Shown: positions 8,155 through 16,887 of the stretch, piece after piece
Numbering within the stretch: the first letter of the stretch is position 1
How the letters are laid out: the number at the start of each line of letters is the position of its first letter
Source of the DNA: Kordiimonadaceae bacterium UBA4441
GTDB taxonomy: Bacteria > Pseudomonadota > Alphaproteobacteria > Sphingomonadales > Emcibacteraceae
Assembly: GCA_002390425.1 (NCBI GenBank)
Contig: DGPL01000047.1
Span: forward strand, 8,316 to 38,652
Length of the DNA stretch: 30,337 bases
Direction of reading: 5' to 3'
Translations under genes and position numbers: made by a program
The notes under the pieces: generated by a model
Seen by the model: only the letters and a program-made list of their open reading frames with translations
Told to the model about the DNA's origin: nothing
Database searches by the model: none

Positions 8155-9359
8155 AGAATTATTTTTCCATTTTTTATTACCGATTTTACTTGGTTGCCGC
8201 CAACGTAATAGGCGAGTTCAGCAGGATGTTCGATATCCCATCTTACAAGATCGGCAAGCATCCCTTCTTTAATGATACCTCGGTCCCTTAAGCCCAACGC
8301 TTTCGCAGCGTTACGAGTGACGCCCGCTATAGCTTCTTCTGGCGTTAATTGGAATATAGTTGATGCCATATTGATCATAAGCTTCAAGGAAAGAACTGGA
8401 GATGACCCCGGATTACAATCCGTTGCAACCGCCATAGGAACTTTATGTTTTCTAAGTAAGTCAATTGGCGGGCATTTGCTATCACGCAATGTATAATAGG
8501 CGCCGGGAAGAAGCACGGCGATCGTTCCTGCTTCTTTCATATTTAATATGGCATCTTCTGTCAGATGTTCTAAATGGTCGGCGGATAGAGCATCATATTT
8601 TGCGGCAAGCTTTGCACCATTTTGATTGGATAATTGTTCCGCGTGTAGCTTAACATTAAGGCCTAGTTCTTTTGCCTTTATGAATATTTTTTCCATTTCT
8701 TGATATTGAAAACCGATTGTTTCACAAAAACCGTCTACGGCGGTGGCCATTTTCTGCTCAGCAATTTTTGGTAGCATTTCATTGATGATTAAATCGATAT
8801 AATCGTCTCTGTTATTTTTATATTCATCCGGTATTGCATGGGCGCCAAGAAAAGTGGCAATCACATCAATGTCATTATTTACATTCATTGTTCTTGAGAC
8901 AGATAACATCTTTAACTCAGTTTCCGTGTTTAAGCCATAACCTGATTTTACCTCTATGGTAGTGACACCCTCAGCTTTTAAATGAGAAAGTCTTTTATTA
9001 GCACTTTCAATCAGCTCAGCTTCAGTGGCATCACGCGTGGCTTGAACGGTTGATAAAATGCCACCACCACTTTTTGCAATTTCTTCATAACTTACGCCAT
9101 TTAATCTTTTTTCAAATTCGTCAATGCGATTGCCGCCATATATTAAATGTGTATGGCAATCAATAAGTCCCGGTGACATATAATCACCTTCTGCGTCTTC
9201 CATTTCGTAATCATAATGGTTTGGGAGTTCTTCTTCTGGGCCGATCCATGCAATATAGTCATTTTCAATTACCATGGCAGTATTTTCAATTAAGCCATAA
9301 GGCGTTTCATTTTTTTGCATAGAAATCAAATTGACATTGGTCCAGATTTTATTGCTCAT
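8151..9359 (-). CDS. hutI: Imidazolonepropionase
   Basis: Third step of histidine degradation: hydrolyses 4-imidazolone-5-propanoate to N-formimino-L-glutamate in the cytoplasm. It has 402 residues, the normal length, with the amidohydrolase fold. The metal-binding HxH is H69-T-H71 in DCHTHLIYGG. Further family segments include EVKSGYGL, FLGAHAIP, LHAEQL, SADHLEHL and ATDCNPGSSP. The C-terminal strand region holds the GMLADLVRW motif. It is transcribed away from hutF from a shared 86-base intergenic region containing a HutC operator. It converges on and overlaps the end of the DAO gene by four bases. Confidence 0.98.
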   Translation of the reverse strand: MSNKIWTNVNLISMQKNETPYGLIENTAMVIENDYIAWIGPEEELPNHYDYEMEDAEGDYMSPGLIDCHTHLIYGGNRIDEFEKRLNGVSYEEIAKSGGGILSTVQATRDATEAELIESANKRLSHLKAEGVTTIEVKSGYGLNTETELKMLSVSRTMNVNNDIDVIATFLGAHAIPDEYKNNRDDYIDLIINEMLPKIAEQKMATAVDGFCETIGFQYQEMEKIFIKAKELGLNVKLHAEQLSNQNGAKLAAKYDALSADHLEHLTEDAILNMKEAGTIAVLLPGAYYTLRDSKCPPIDLLRKHKVPMAVATDCNPGSSPVLSLKLMINMASTIFQLTPEEAIAGVTRNAAKALGLRDRGIIKEGMLADLVRWDIEHPAELAYYVGGNQVKSVIKNGKIIL

Positions 9360-9411
9360 ATATAGGACGCTTTCTTTAAAATTGACAATTGAATATTATC
9401 GGTTAAGTTAA

Positions 9412-9425
9412 CTTGTATAGACAAC
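9412..9425. promoter_or_regulatory. HutC operator between hutI and hutF
   Basis: The core TTGTATAGACAA (9413-9424) is a near-palindrome that fits the GTnTAnAC consensus of HutC-subfamily GntR regulators. It lies 53 bases before the hutI start and 21 bases before the hutF start, so one site can control both divergent promoters. Related sites precede hutC and hutU. Confidence 0.8.
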
Positions 9426-9445
9426 TATATCCAGAAGCAGAGTAA

Positions 9446-10801
9446 ATGAAAAGAATAATATTTGAAAAGGTGTTATTAAATGGAAATTGGGCAGAAAATG
9501 TTCTGCTTGAAATCAATGATGATGGCGTTATCGCAAATATAGAAACGGGATATAAAGGGTCCGGTGATATGATTGCAGGATACGCTCTTCCGGGGTTAAA
9601 TAATATTCATAGCCATGCCTTTCAACGCGCGATGGCGGGCCTTGCGGAATATTCTGCGTCTGATTTAGATAGTTTCTGGACATGGCGTGACATTATGTAC
9701 AAATTTGCGGGGAAAATTTCTTCTCATGATTTAAAGATTATTGCGTCTCAGCTTTACCTTGAAATGCTTAAAGCGGGGTATGTATCTGTATCAGAATTTC
9801 ATTATCTTCATGATGCGCCGAATGGTGTGATGGATATGTCGTTTGCGATTATGGATGCCGCCAATAATGTTGGTATTGGCCTTTGTCATTTACCTGTTCT
9901 TTATATGGCTTCAGGGTTTGGTGGAAATCCTTTAACGAACGAACAAGTACGCTTCAGTCAAAGTGCGGAAGGATTTATTAGTTTGCTGACAAAACTAAAT
10001 GAGCAGATCAATAAATTCGATCATCAGCATTTAGGATTGGCCTTTCACAGTTTGCGGGCAGTGCCAGAAAAGGCATTAAAATATGTACTTGAACATAACC
10101 CAACAAATGGACCTATACATATCCATATAGCCGAGCAATTAGCGGAAGTGGATGATTCAATTTCATTTTCAGGAAAAAGGCCGGTTGAATGGCTTTATGA
10201 AAACTTTGAAATTGATGATAGATGGTGTCTTATTCATGCAACTCATTTATCAGATGATGAAATGTGCGTGATCGCCAAATCTGGTGCGATCGTTGGTCTT
10301 TGCCCTACCACTGAAGCAAATTTAGGTGATGGTATTTTCCCATTAGAAACATTTCTTGATATGGGGGGTAACTTTGGTATTGGTTCCGATAGCCATATAA
10401 GTGTTAGTGCCGTCGAAGAGTTGCGCCTATTAGAATATGGCCAAAGATTAGATATGCAGAAACGTAATATTGCAACATCTGAAAAAGAGGTTCACACAGG
10501 CACCAACCTTTATAAAAGTGCTTTAAGGGGAGGATCAATGGCAAGCGGCTTTAAAAATAATGAAATTAAAACGGGCAATCGTGCTGATCTAATCGTCCTT
10601 GATCGTAATGCGTCAACATTATTAGCAACGCCTGATAATCATATCATTGATCGATTTATTTTTAACGGAAATCAAAATGTAGTTCAGCATGTTTTTGTAG
10701 CCGGTGAACACTTAATTAATAACTATGAGCATGCTAACGAAGATCAAATTTATGATAAATTTAAAACGGTCATGGAAGGTTTGCAAAAACATCTTGACTA
10801 A
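9446..10801 (+). CDS. hutF: Formimidoylglutamate deiminase
   Basis: Converts N-formimino-L-glutamate to N-formyl-L-glutamate and ammonia, the fourth step of the five-step histidine pathway. It has 451 residues, with the amidohydrolase fold. The metal-binding HxH is H55-S-H57 in NNIHSHAFQRAMAG, followed by the HutF-typical segment SDLDSFWTWRDIMY. Later come HIHIAEQ, the LIHATHL histidine and the GIGSDSHISVS aspartate. It is the first gene of hutF-hutC-hutU-hutH-hutG and is divergent from hutI. Its presence, with an N-formylglutamate hydrolase at the end of the operon, shows the Pseudomonas-type route rather than the one-step formiminoglutamase. Confidence 0.96.
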   Translation: MKRIIFEKVLLNGNWAENVLLEINDDGVIANIETGYKGSGDMIAGYALPGLNNIHSHAFQRAMAGLAEYSASDLDSFWTWRDIMYKFAGKISSHDLKIIASQLYLEMLKAGYVSVSEFHYLHDAPNGVMDMSFAIMDAANNVGIGLCHLPVLYMASGFGGNPLTNEQVRFSQSAEGFISLLTKLNEQINKFDHQHLGLAFHSLRAVPEKALKYVLEHNPTNGPIHIHIAEQLAEVDDSISFSGKRPVEWLYENFEIDDRWCLIHATHLSDDEMCVIAKSGAIVGLCPTTEANLGDGIFPLETFLDMGGNFGIGSDSHISVSAVEELRLLEYGQRLDMQKRNIATSEKEVHTGTNLYKSALRGGSMASGFKNNEIKTGNRADLIVLDRNASTLLATPDNHIIDRFIFNGNQNVVQHVFVAGEHLINNYEHANEDQIYDKFKTVMEGLQKHLD

Positions 10802-10816
10802 CCTGTATATACAAGG
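10802..10816. promoter_or_regulatory. HutC operator upstream of hutC
   Basis: Perfect palindrome TGTATATACA (10804-10813) within CCTGTATATACAAGG, matching GTnTAnAC. It begins right after the hutF stop and lies 32 bases before the hutC start. This suggests an internal, autoregulated promoter for hutC and the genes after it. Confidence 0.78.
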
Positions 10817-10848
10817 GCATATTATTATACAAATTTCAGGAGATTAAA

Positions 10849-11568
10849 TTGACTACCGATCTAAAATCAGAACCATTATATCGTAAAATCAAGAATCATA
10901 TTCTTGACCGTATTGATAGCGGTGAATGGGGATCTTCTATGCGGGTGCCTTCTGAAAATGAATTGGTAAAAGAATTTTCTGTGTCGCGCATGACAACAAA
11001 CCGCGCATTACGTGAATTAACAGATGAGGGATATCTGATACGTGTTGCCGGCGTGGGAACATTTGTTGCCGAATTAAAAGCAAAAAGTAATCCACTAGAA
11101 ATCCATAATATTGCCGATGAAATTCGAGCGCGTCACCATGAATATTCTGCTGTCGTTCTTACATGTGAAACCATTAAAGCAAATGAAAAAATTGCAGGGA
11201 TTATGAATGTAAATGTTGGTGATCCACTAACACATTCACAAATAATCCATAAAGAACAAGGAATACCGATCCAGTTGGAAGACCGGTTGGTCAACGAAAT
11301 AGTCGTGCCTGGTTATGGGGCGCAAGATTATACTGAGCAAACACCTTATGAATATTTAATTAAAAAAGCGCCTTTGCAAAAAGTGGAACATATCGTTAAA
11401 GCAATTATACCAACGGCGGGTATAAAAGACGTATTGGACATGTCAGATGATGACGCATGCCTTTTAGTTGAAAGACGTACTTGGACAAAAGGACAAGTGG
11501 CGTCGACAGCGAAATTATATCATCCGGGTTCAAGATACGAACTTTCGGGGCTTTTTAAACCAGAATAA
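10849..11568 (+). CDS. hutC: Histidine utilisation repressor, GntR/HutC family
   Basis: Transcriptional repressor of the hut genes, normally relieved by urocanate. It has 239 residues. The N-terminal winged helix-turn-helix (about residues 5-72) contains WGSSMRVPSENELVKEFSVS and MTTNRALRELTDEGYL, typical GntR sequence. The C-terminal UTRA ligand-binding domain (about 95-235) contains the EDRLVNE and LLVERRTW segments characteristic of the HutC subfamily. The start is TTG at 10849, chosen because CAGGAG (10837-10842) lies six bases upstream. Three matching operators around it support an autoregulated local repressor. Confidence 0.95.
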   Translation: MTTDLKSEPLYRKIKNHILDRIDSGEWGSSMRVPSENELVKEFSVSRMTTNRALRELTDEGYLIRVAGVGTFVAELKAKSNPLEIHNIADEIRARHHEYSAVVLTCETIKANEKIAGIMNVNVGDPLTHSQIIHKEQGIPIQLEDRLVNEIVVPGYGAQDYTEQTPYEYLIKKAPLQKVEHIVKAIIPTAGIKDVLDMSDDDACLLVERRTWTKGQVASTAKLYHPGSRYELSGLFKPE

Positions 11569-11613
11569 TTTTAATTTTTAAATAAGAAGACAAGTAAAAA
11601 TTTGACTTTTTAA

Positions 11614-11627
11614 CTTGTATATACAGG
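11614..11627. promoter_or_regulatory. HutC operator overlapping the hutU ribosome binding site
   Basis: CTTGTATATACAGG contains the perfect core TGTATATACA (11616-11625). Its right edge overlaps AGGA (11625-11628), the hutU ribosome binding site, seven bases before the ATG at 11636. Any transcript starting upstream would carry the palindrome in its leader. Confidence 0.78.
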
Positions 11628-11635
11628 ATATAAAA

Positions 11636-13297
11636 ATGAATAAAAATAACCGTATAATAAAAGCGCCTACGGGCGTTGAATTGAATGCAAAACATTGGGC
11701 GGCAGAGGCGCCCCTTCGTATGCTTATGAATAATCTTGATCCAGAAGTCGCTGAACGTCCAGAAGATTTGGTGGTATATGGTGGTATTGGTAAAGCAGCG
11801 CGTAATTGGGAATGTTTTGATAAAATCGTAGAAAGTTTAAAGAACCTAGATGAAAATGAAACTCTTCTCGTTCAATCCGGTAAACCTGTTGGTGTTTTTA
11901 GAACCCATGAAGATGCACCGCGTGTTCTTATTGCCAATTCAAACCTTGTACCGCATTGGGCCAATTGGGATCATTTTAATGACCTCGATAAAAAAGGTTT
12001 AATGATGTATGGCCAAATGACAGCTGGTAGTTGGATATATATCGGAAGCCAGGGGATCGTGCAGGGAACATACGAAACTTTTGTTGAAATGGGCCGTCAA
12101 CATTTTGGCGGTGATCTAAAAGGAAAATGGGTCTTAACTGGTGGTCTTGGTGGTATGGGCGGCGCTCAACCACTCGCAGCAACTATGGCTGGCGCCTCAA
12201 TGCTTGCCATTGAATGCAGAAGCGACCGTATCGATTTCCGTTTACGAACCAGATATCTTGACAAGCGTGCAGAAACATTAGAAAGCGCGATGGAAATGAT
12301 CCATCAAGCAACCAACGAAGGGAAGGCGATTTCTGTTGGCTTGCTAGGTAATTCAGCAGAAATTATTCCTGAAATGTTAAAGCGTGGCATCCGTCCGGAT
12401 GCTGTTACCGATCAAACCTCTGCTCATGATCCCATTAATGGTTACCTTCCTATTGGATGGAGTGTTGATGAATGGGAAAGTAAAATTGACAGCGCGCCAA
12501 AAGAAGTAGAAAAGCAAGCTAAGAAAGCGATGGCGGAACATGTTAAAGCCATGCTTGAATACCATAAAATGGGTGTTCCAACTTTTGATTATGGTAATAA
12601 TATTCGTCAGGTTGCTTTTGATGAAGGCGTAGAAAATGCGTTTGATTTTCCTGGCTTTGTCCCTGCTTATGTTCGCCCGCTTTTCTGCCGTGGTATTGGG
12701 CCATTCCGTTGGGCGGCCCTTAGTGGCGACCCAGAAGATATTTATAAAACCGATCAAAAAGTAAAAGAACTCATTCCTGATAATCCGCACCTTCATAACT
12801 GGCTTGATATGGCTCGTGAACGTATCCAATTTCAAGGATTACCAGCGCGGATATGTTGGGTCGGACTTGGCGAACGTCACAAACTTGGCCTTGCCTTTAA
12901 TGAAATGGTCAAGAACGGAGAATTAAAAGCACCCGTTGTGATCGGTCGAGATCATTTGGACAGTGGGTCAGTGGCAAGCCCTAACCGCGAAACAGAAAGT
13001 ATGATGGATGGCTCGGATGCTGTTTCTGATTGGCCACTCTTGAACGCGCTTTTGAATACGGCAAGTGGTGCGACTTGGGTATCTCTTCATCATGGCGGCG
13101 GTGTTGGGATGGGTTTTTCTCAGCATAGTGGTGTTGTTATTATGTGCGATGGGACTGATAAAGCGGCGGAAAGAATTGGTCGCGTTCTTTGGAATGATCC
13201 GGCTACAGGCGTAATGAGGCATGCCGATGCGGGTTATGATATAGCGCGTGAATGCGCAATGGAAAAAGGCTTAAACCTTCCTATGTTGGAGAAATAA
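11636..13297 (+). CDS. hutU: Urocanate hydratase
   Basis: NAD-dependent second step of histidine degradation: urocanate to 4-imidazolone-5-propanoate. It has 553 residues from the ATG at 11636, the normal length. I reject the upstream in-frame TTG at 11615 because it lies inside the HutC operator and lacks its own ribosome binding site. Family segments are clear: TAGSWIYIGSQGIVQGTYE, the glycine-rich TGGLGGMGGAQPLA that binds NAD, the catalytic cysteine in RICWVGLGER, and the C-terminal HHGGGVGMGFSQHSG. It is followed by hutH after two bases. Confidence 0.98.
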   Translation: MNKNNRIIKAPTGVELNAKHWAAEAPLRMLMNNLDPEVAERPEDLVVYGGIGKAARNWECFDKIVESLKNLDENETLLVQSGKPVGVFRTHEDAPRVLIANSNLVPHWANWDHFNDLDKKGLMMYGQMTAGSWIYIGSQGIVQGTYETFVEMGRQHFGGDLKGKWVLTGGLGGMGGAQPLAATMAGASMLAIECRSDRIDFRLRTRYLDKRAETLESAMEMIHQATNEGKAISVGLLGNSAEIIPEMLKRGIRPDAVTDQTSAHDPINGYLPIGWSVDEWESKIDSAPKEVEKQAKKAMAEHVKAMLEYHKMGVPTFDYGNNIRQVAFDEGVENAFDFPGFVPAYVRPLFCRGIGPFRWAALSGDPEDIYKTDQKVKELIPDNPHLHNWLDMARERIQFQGLPARICWVGLGERHKLGLAFNEMVKNGELKAPVVIGRDHLDSGSVASPNRETESMMDGSDAVSDWPLLNALLNTASGATWVSLHHGGGVGMGFSQHSGVVIMCDGTDKAAERIGRVLWNDPATGVMRHADAGYDIARECAMEKGLNLPMLEK

Positions 13298-13299
13298 TC

Positions 13300-14829
13300 A
13301 TGAGCTTTCAAATAAATCCAGGTGAAATGACGCTCCGTGAATTGAGACTTCTATACCGCGAAGAACAGAAAATAACGCTTAAAAGCGATGCCTGGGAAAT
13401 CATACATCAATCACGAAATGTAGTTGATACGATCACGGGTGAAGGACAGACAGTATATGGCATTAACACGGGTTTTGGTCTGCTTGCCCAGACATCAATA
13501 CCAGAAGATCAATTGGAGCTTCTCCAAACAAATTTGGTCATGTCCCATAGTACCGGGGTCGGCAGACCCATAACAGATGATGTCGTCAGGCTTATTTATG
13601 CTCTTAAGGTATCAAGTCTTGCCCAAGGATATTCTGGCATTAGAGCGTCTACTATTGAAACATTTCTAAAATTTATTAATGCAGGATTGATTGCTGAAAT
13701 TCCGCGCAAAGGTTCTGTAGGTGCGTCTGGTGATCTGGCGCCGCTTGCACACATGACGGCTGCGATAATGGGCGAAGGCTTCGTCAATTTAAATGGCGAA
13801 CGGATGACCGCTAAAGAAGGACTCGATAAAAGCGGATTGAAGCCTTTAAAATTAAGTTCAAAAGAAGGACTTGCATTTTTAAACGGCACACAAGTATCAA
13901 CGGCGTTAGCGCTTAAAGGGCTTTTTCAAGCGGAGGATGTTTTTGCGTCTGCGGTGGTCTCCGGATCAATGAGTGTAGATGCATTAATGGGAAGCGTTGC
14001 ACCTTTTGATAAACGTATTCATATTGCACGTGGTCAACCCGGACAAATCACGATATCACAGAAATATTTATCCTTGCTATCCGGAAGTGAAATAAATTTA
14101 GCGCATCATGACTGTGAAAAAGTGCAAGATCCATATTCGCTAAGGTGCCAACCACAAGTAATGGGGGCAGTTTTAGATATTATTAATAATGCAGCAAGCA
14201 CACTCATTATTGAGGCAAATGCGGTCACTGATAACCCACTTATTTTTACCGATAATGGGGATGTAATTTCAGGGGGTAATTTCCATGCTGAACCAGTGGC
14301 CTTCGCGGCCGATATTCTGGCCATGGCAATCTGTGAAATAGCAAGTATTTCTGAGCGCAGACTTGCGATTTTGGTTGATCCTAAAATGAGTGATTTACCA
14401 GCGTTTCTAGTTAAAAATAGCGGCGTTAATTCTGGATTTATGATCGCGCAGGTTTCTGCTGCTGCACTAGTGTCAGAAAATAGAACCATGTCCCACCCTT
14501 CAAGCGTTGATAGTATTCCTACATCCGCTAATCAGGAAGATCATGTCAGCATGGCGACATACGGTGCTCGCCGTTTAACGGACCTTGCATTTAATAGTGC
14601 AACGGTTATTGGTGTTGAGCTTTTGGCCGCGGCCCAAGGCATTGACTTTAGGGCACCGCATAAAACATCCCCCGTATTGCAAAAAGTGCATTCTAAAATT
14701 CGTGAACGCGTTCCACATTATACAGTGGATCGCTTTTTTGCTCCAGATATGGAACAGGCGACGAATATGGTGCTCGAAGGTGATTTTTCTGATCATATCA
14801 TCGATATTCTACCTTCAGGAAATATGTAA
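13300..14829 (+). CDS. hutH: Histidine ammonia-lyase
   Basis: First step of histidine degradation: deaminates L-histidine to urocanate. It has 509 residues, as usual. The ASG triad that self-cyclises to the MIO electrophile is residues 142-144 in GSVGASGDLAPLAHM, and the catalytic tyrosine is Tyr53 in YGINTGFG. QDPYSLRCQPQ, the NPL segment and HPSSVDSIPTSANQEDHVSM are also present. I use ATG 13300 with GGAG eight bases upstream; a longer in-frame opening from 13252 would overlap the end of hutU and adds no conserved sequence. The stop overlaps the hutG start as TAATG, indicating coupled translation. Confidence 0.98.
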   Translation: MSFQINPGEMTLRELRLLYREEQKITLKSDAWEIIHQSRNVVDTITGEGQTVYGINTGFGLLAQTSIPEDQLELLQTNLVMSHSTGVGRPITDDVVRLIYALKVSSLAQGYSGIRASTIETFLKFINAGLIAEIPRKGSVGASGDLAPLAHMTAAIMGEGFVNLNGERMTAKEGLDKSGLKPLKLSSKEGLAFLNGTQVSTALALKGLFQAEDVFASAVVSGSMSVDALMGSVAPFDKRIHIARGQPGQITISQKYLSLLSGSEINLAHHDCEKVQDPYSLRCQPQVMGAVLDIINNAASTLIIEANAVTDNPLIFTDNGDVISGGNFHAEPVAFAADILAMAICEIASISERRLAILVDPKMSDLPAFLVKNSGVNSGFMIAQVSAAALVSENRTMSHPSSVDSIPTSANQEDHVSMATYGARRLTDLAFNSATVIGVELLAAAQGIDFRAPHKTSPVLQKVHSKIRERVPHYTVDRFFAPDMEQATNMVLEGDFSDHIIDILPSGNM

Positions 14830-15605
14830 TGGACCTATATTTTTTCCATAAAGGATCAAAACCGCTTCTTGTTAGTATGCCTCATGTTGGTTTGGAAAAT
14901 CCGGAATATATTAAATCAAATATGACGTCTCACGGCGTTAATATGATGGATACAGATTGGTATATTGATCGTCTTTATGATTTCTTGCTTGATATGGATG
15001 TCTCGATTATAGGGGCAAAATATTCCAGATATGTTGTTGATTTAAATCGCGGCATTGATGGAACTAATCTTTATCCAGGAAAAAAAGTATCGGGATTATG
15101 TCCAACACATACGTTTGATGGTGTCTCGCTTTATAAGAAAGATTTTAAAATAGATGAAGCCGCGCGAATTGATCGATATTGGCGTCCTTATCATGATAAA
15201 ATTAGTAATGAGCTCTCACGAATTAAACAGTATCACGGCTTCACACGACTTTGGGATGCCCATTCAATAAAAAGTCATGTACCTGAACTATTTAATGGTC
15301 GATTACCAGATTTAAACTTGGGAACAGGAAATGGTACCTCTGCGGATATGGAACTGGTCAAAAAGTTAGATAAAATTATTAGAAATTCAAAATATACCAA
15401 TGCCCTTAACGGGCGATTTAAAGGGGGGTATATAACACGGCATTACGGTGATCCGAAAAATAATATTGATGCTATTCAGTTAGAGATCTCTCAAATAACA
15501 TACATGAATGAAAAAACGAATGAATTTGATGAGCGTCTTGCCAATCAACTTAGACCTACCCTGAAAAAGCTTATCGAAACTCTAATAAGTTTTCCTAAGA
15601 TTTAA
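14829..15605 (+). CDS. hutG: N-formylglutamate deformylase (amidohydrolase)
   Basis: Last step of the five-step pathway: hydrolyses N-formyl-L-glutamate to glutamate and formate. It has 258 residues and belongs to the FGase family (PF05013), not the arginase-like formiminoglutamases that share the symbol. Recognisable segments are LLVSMPHVGLENPEY, DWYIDRLYDF, SRYVVDLNRG, LWDAHSIKSHVP and FKGGYITRHYG. The acidic and histidine residues in these probably bind zinc. The ATG overlaps the hutH stop. It ends eight bases from the convergent gene at 15613, with no terminator hairpin visible between them. Confidence 0.94.
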   Translation: MDLYFFHKGSKPLLVSMPHVGLENPEYIKSNMTSHGVNMMDTDWYIDRLYDFLLDMDVSIIGAKYSRYVVDLNRGIDGTNLYPGKKVSGLCPTHTFDGVSLYKKDFKIDEAARIDRYWRPYHDKISNELSRIKQYHGFTRLWDAHSIKSHVPELFNGRLPDLNLGTGNGTSADMELVKKLDKIIRNSKYTNALNGRFKGGYITRHYGDPKNNIDAIQLEISQITYMNEKTNEFDERLANQLRPTLKKLIETLISFPKI

Positions 15606-15612
15606 GGTTGCA

Positions 15613-16056
15613 TCAATCCGTCATAAGGGCTTGGAATAATTTCATCATATCCAAACGCTGCGCTAAATTTGTCACATTGTTAGTAATGCTTGGGTCTTTC
15701 AATATCTCTTGTCCAGTCACTTGTGCGTATTGTCGGATGCTTAACTCAATGGCTTTTGGGCCTTCGTTTTGAAGGGCGTTTTTCACCTGATCTTTGCATT
15801 TATTATACATAAATGTTTCGACTAATTGTGCCATATCACGGTCCGCAGTTGTGGTGGCACTTTTAGTTAAAGTAGACATCGAACCAATGGATGGGTGCTG
15901 ACTTAAGGTTGAAAAAACCCAACGTGCCATCACACCTTTGTCTTCTTCAGTCGTATTTGATACCAGACACTGTGATAATGCGTTTGCATGTTCCCCCGAT
16001 ATAGCAGGAGTGGATATTCCTAATGATATAAGCATTAATATTATGAATTTTTTCAT
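15613..16056 (-). CDS. Secreted small protein of unknown function
   Basis: A 147-residue protein with a clear Sec signal peptide (MKKFIILMLISLGISTPAIS, likely cut near SGEHA). The mature part is mostly helical by composition. It has two cysteines, in LSQCLVS and NKCKDQ, which could form a periplasmic disulfide. I do not recognise the family. It is convergent with hutG and has its own upstream region of about 225 bases, so it is probably transcribed alone. Confidence 0.8.
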   Translation of the reverse strand: MKKFIILMLISLGISTPAISGEHANALSQCLVSNTTEEDKGVMARWVFSTLSQHPSIGSMSTLTKSATTTADRDMAQLVETFMYNKCKDQVKNALQNEGPKAIELSIRQYAQVTGQEILKDPSITNNVTNLAQRLDMMKLFQALMTD

Positions 16057-16283
16057 ATTATTCCCTATTAAATAATCGTGACTGATTTATATATGCCATA
16101 TGCTTTTGGATAAATTAAGGCAAATGTAAAATGCTATTTTATTCAAATTTGTAAACAATATAATTTATCGGTGATAGCCTTATAAGAAATCGATATTGTG
16201 GCAGCAATGTTTCACAATCCCGGTTGAATAATTGCAAAAAAGTTTTTATGATGTTCACATAGAAAAGTAAAAGGATCAAGAAA

Positions 16284-16835
16284 ATGGATGCCATTACACT
16301 AAACCTGTTTCCAACAGCTGTTCATCAAGTGAGAACTAAAGGATGGGATAAATATAAAGGGTATCTGTTAGACTCTATTAACAATCAGCCAGATCCAAGT
16401 TATCGGCCTAGAGCAGGATACTATACGGATTATGGAAAACCGCAGCCGTGGCGAAAAAAAATTTGGGGAGAATTTATTCAGCCTGAACTGAGGCCATTTA
16501 TTGCAAGTACGCAAACAAAATTGCAGGATATTTGGGCGCAGCAATATATCGATCAAGCTGGATTTACAACTCATCGCCATCAGCCAACAGGATATAGTTG
16601 CGTCCTTTATGCCGAGTTTGATCCCAACGAACATTGGGCGACCACTCTTTTTAGACCATTCTTAGACCCAAATGATGTAAGAAATGTAAATGATTGTTAC
16701 ACCCCTAAAGTAGAAGAAGGAGAAATTCTTATATTTCCTTCATGGATGTTGCACCAAGCAACACCGAGCGATTCTTTGGTGCCAAGAACAATAGTTGCTT
16801 TTAATTTGGAAGAAGACCTGAGTAAACGCATGTAA
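16284..16835 (+). CDS. Putative 2OG-Fe(II) oxygenase
   Basis: A 183-residue protein that resembles the small 2-oxoglutarate/Fe(II) dioxygenases common in marine bacteria and phages. It starts with the family-like NLFPTAVHQV. The presumed double-stranded beta-helix core contains THRHQPTGYSCVLYAEFD, with H97 or H99 as a likely first iron ligand. It ends with the pattern GEILIFPSWMLHQATP (H157, distal iron ligand) and RTIVAFNLEED (R168, 2-oxoglutarate carboxylate). The acidic iron ligand is not obvious, so activity is uncertain. The substrate is unknown. The ATG has AAGGA nine bases upstream. It lies alone, about 50 bases before the Lrp-like gene on the same strand. Confidence 0.65.
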   Translation: MDAITLNLFPTAVHQVRTKGWDKYKGYLLDSINNQPDPSYRPRAGYYTDYGKPQPWRKKIWGEFIQPELRPFIASTQTKLQDIWAQQYIDQAGFTTHRHQPTGYSCVLYAEFDPNEHWATTLFRPFLDPNDVRNVNDCYTPKVEEGEILIFPSWMLHQATPSDSLVPRTIVAFNLEEDLSKRM

Positions 16836-16887
16836 TTATTGGATAAGAATTTTTTAACATCAATAAACCATAGGTGGAATTTTAACT

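Noticed and set aside
11615..11635. Upstream TTG start for hutU
   Set aside because: It lies in the HutC operator, has no ribosome binding site, and the ATG at 11636 has AGGA at the ideal distance.
13252..13299. Longer hutH from 13252
   Set aside because: It would overlap hutU by 46 bases in another frame and adds no family sequence; ATG 13300 has GGAG eight bases upstream.
14106..14489. A 127-codon open frame antisense to hutH, and similar antisense frames at 6549-6983 and 12377-12835
   Set aside because: Each lies wholly inside a well-supported gene, has no ribosome binding site or recognisable domain, and reads as the complement of the conserved gene.
16155..16199. ACAATAT/ATATTGT dyad in the gap between the secreted protein and the oxygenase
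   Set aside because: The arms are 31 bases apart and AT-rich, which is expected by chance at this composition.
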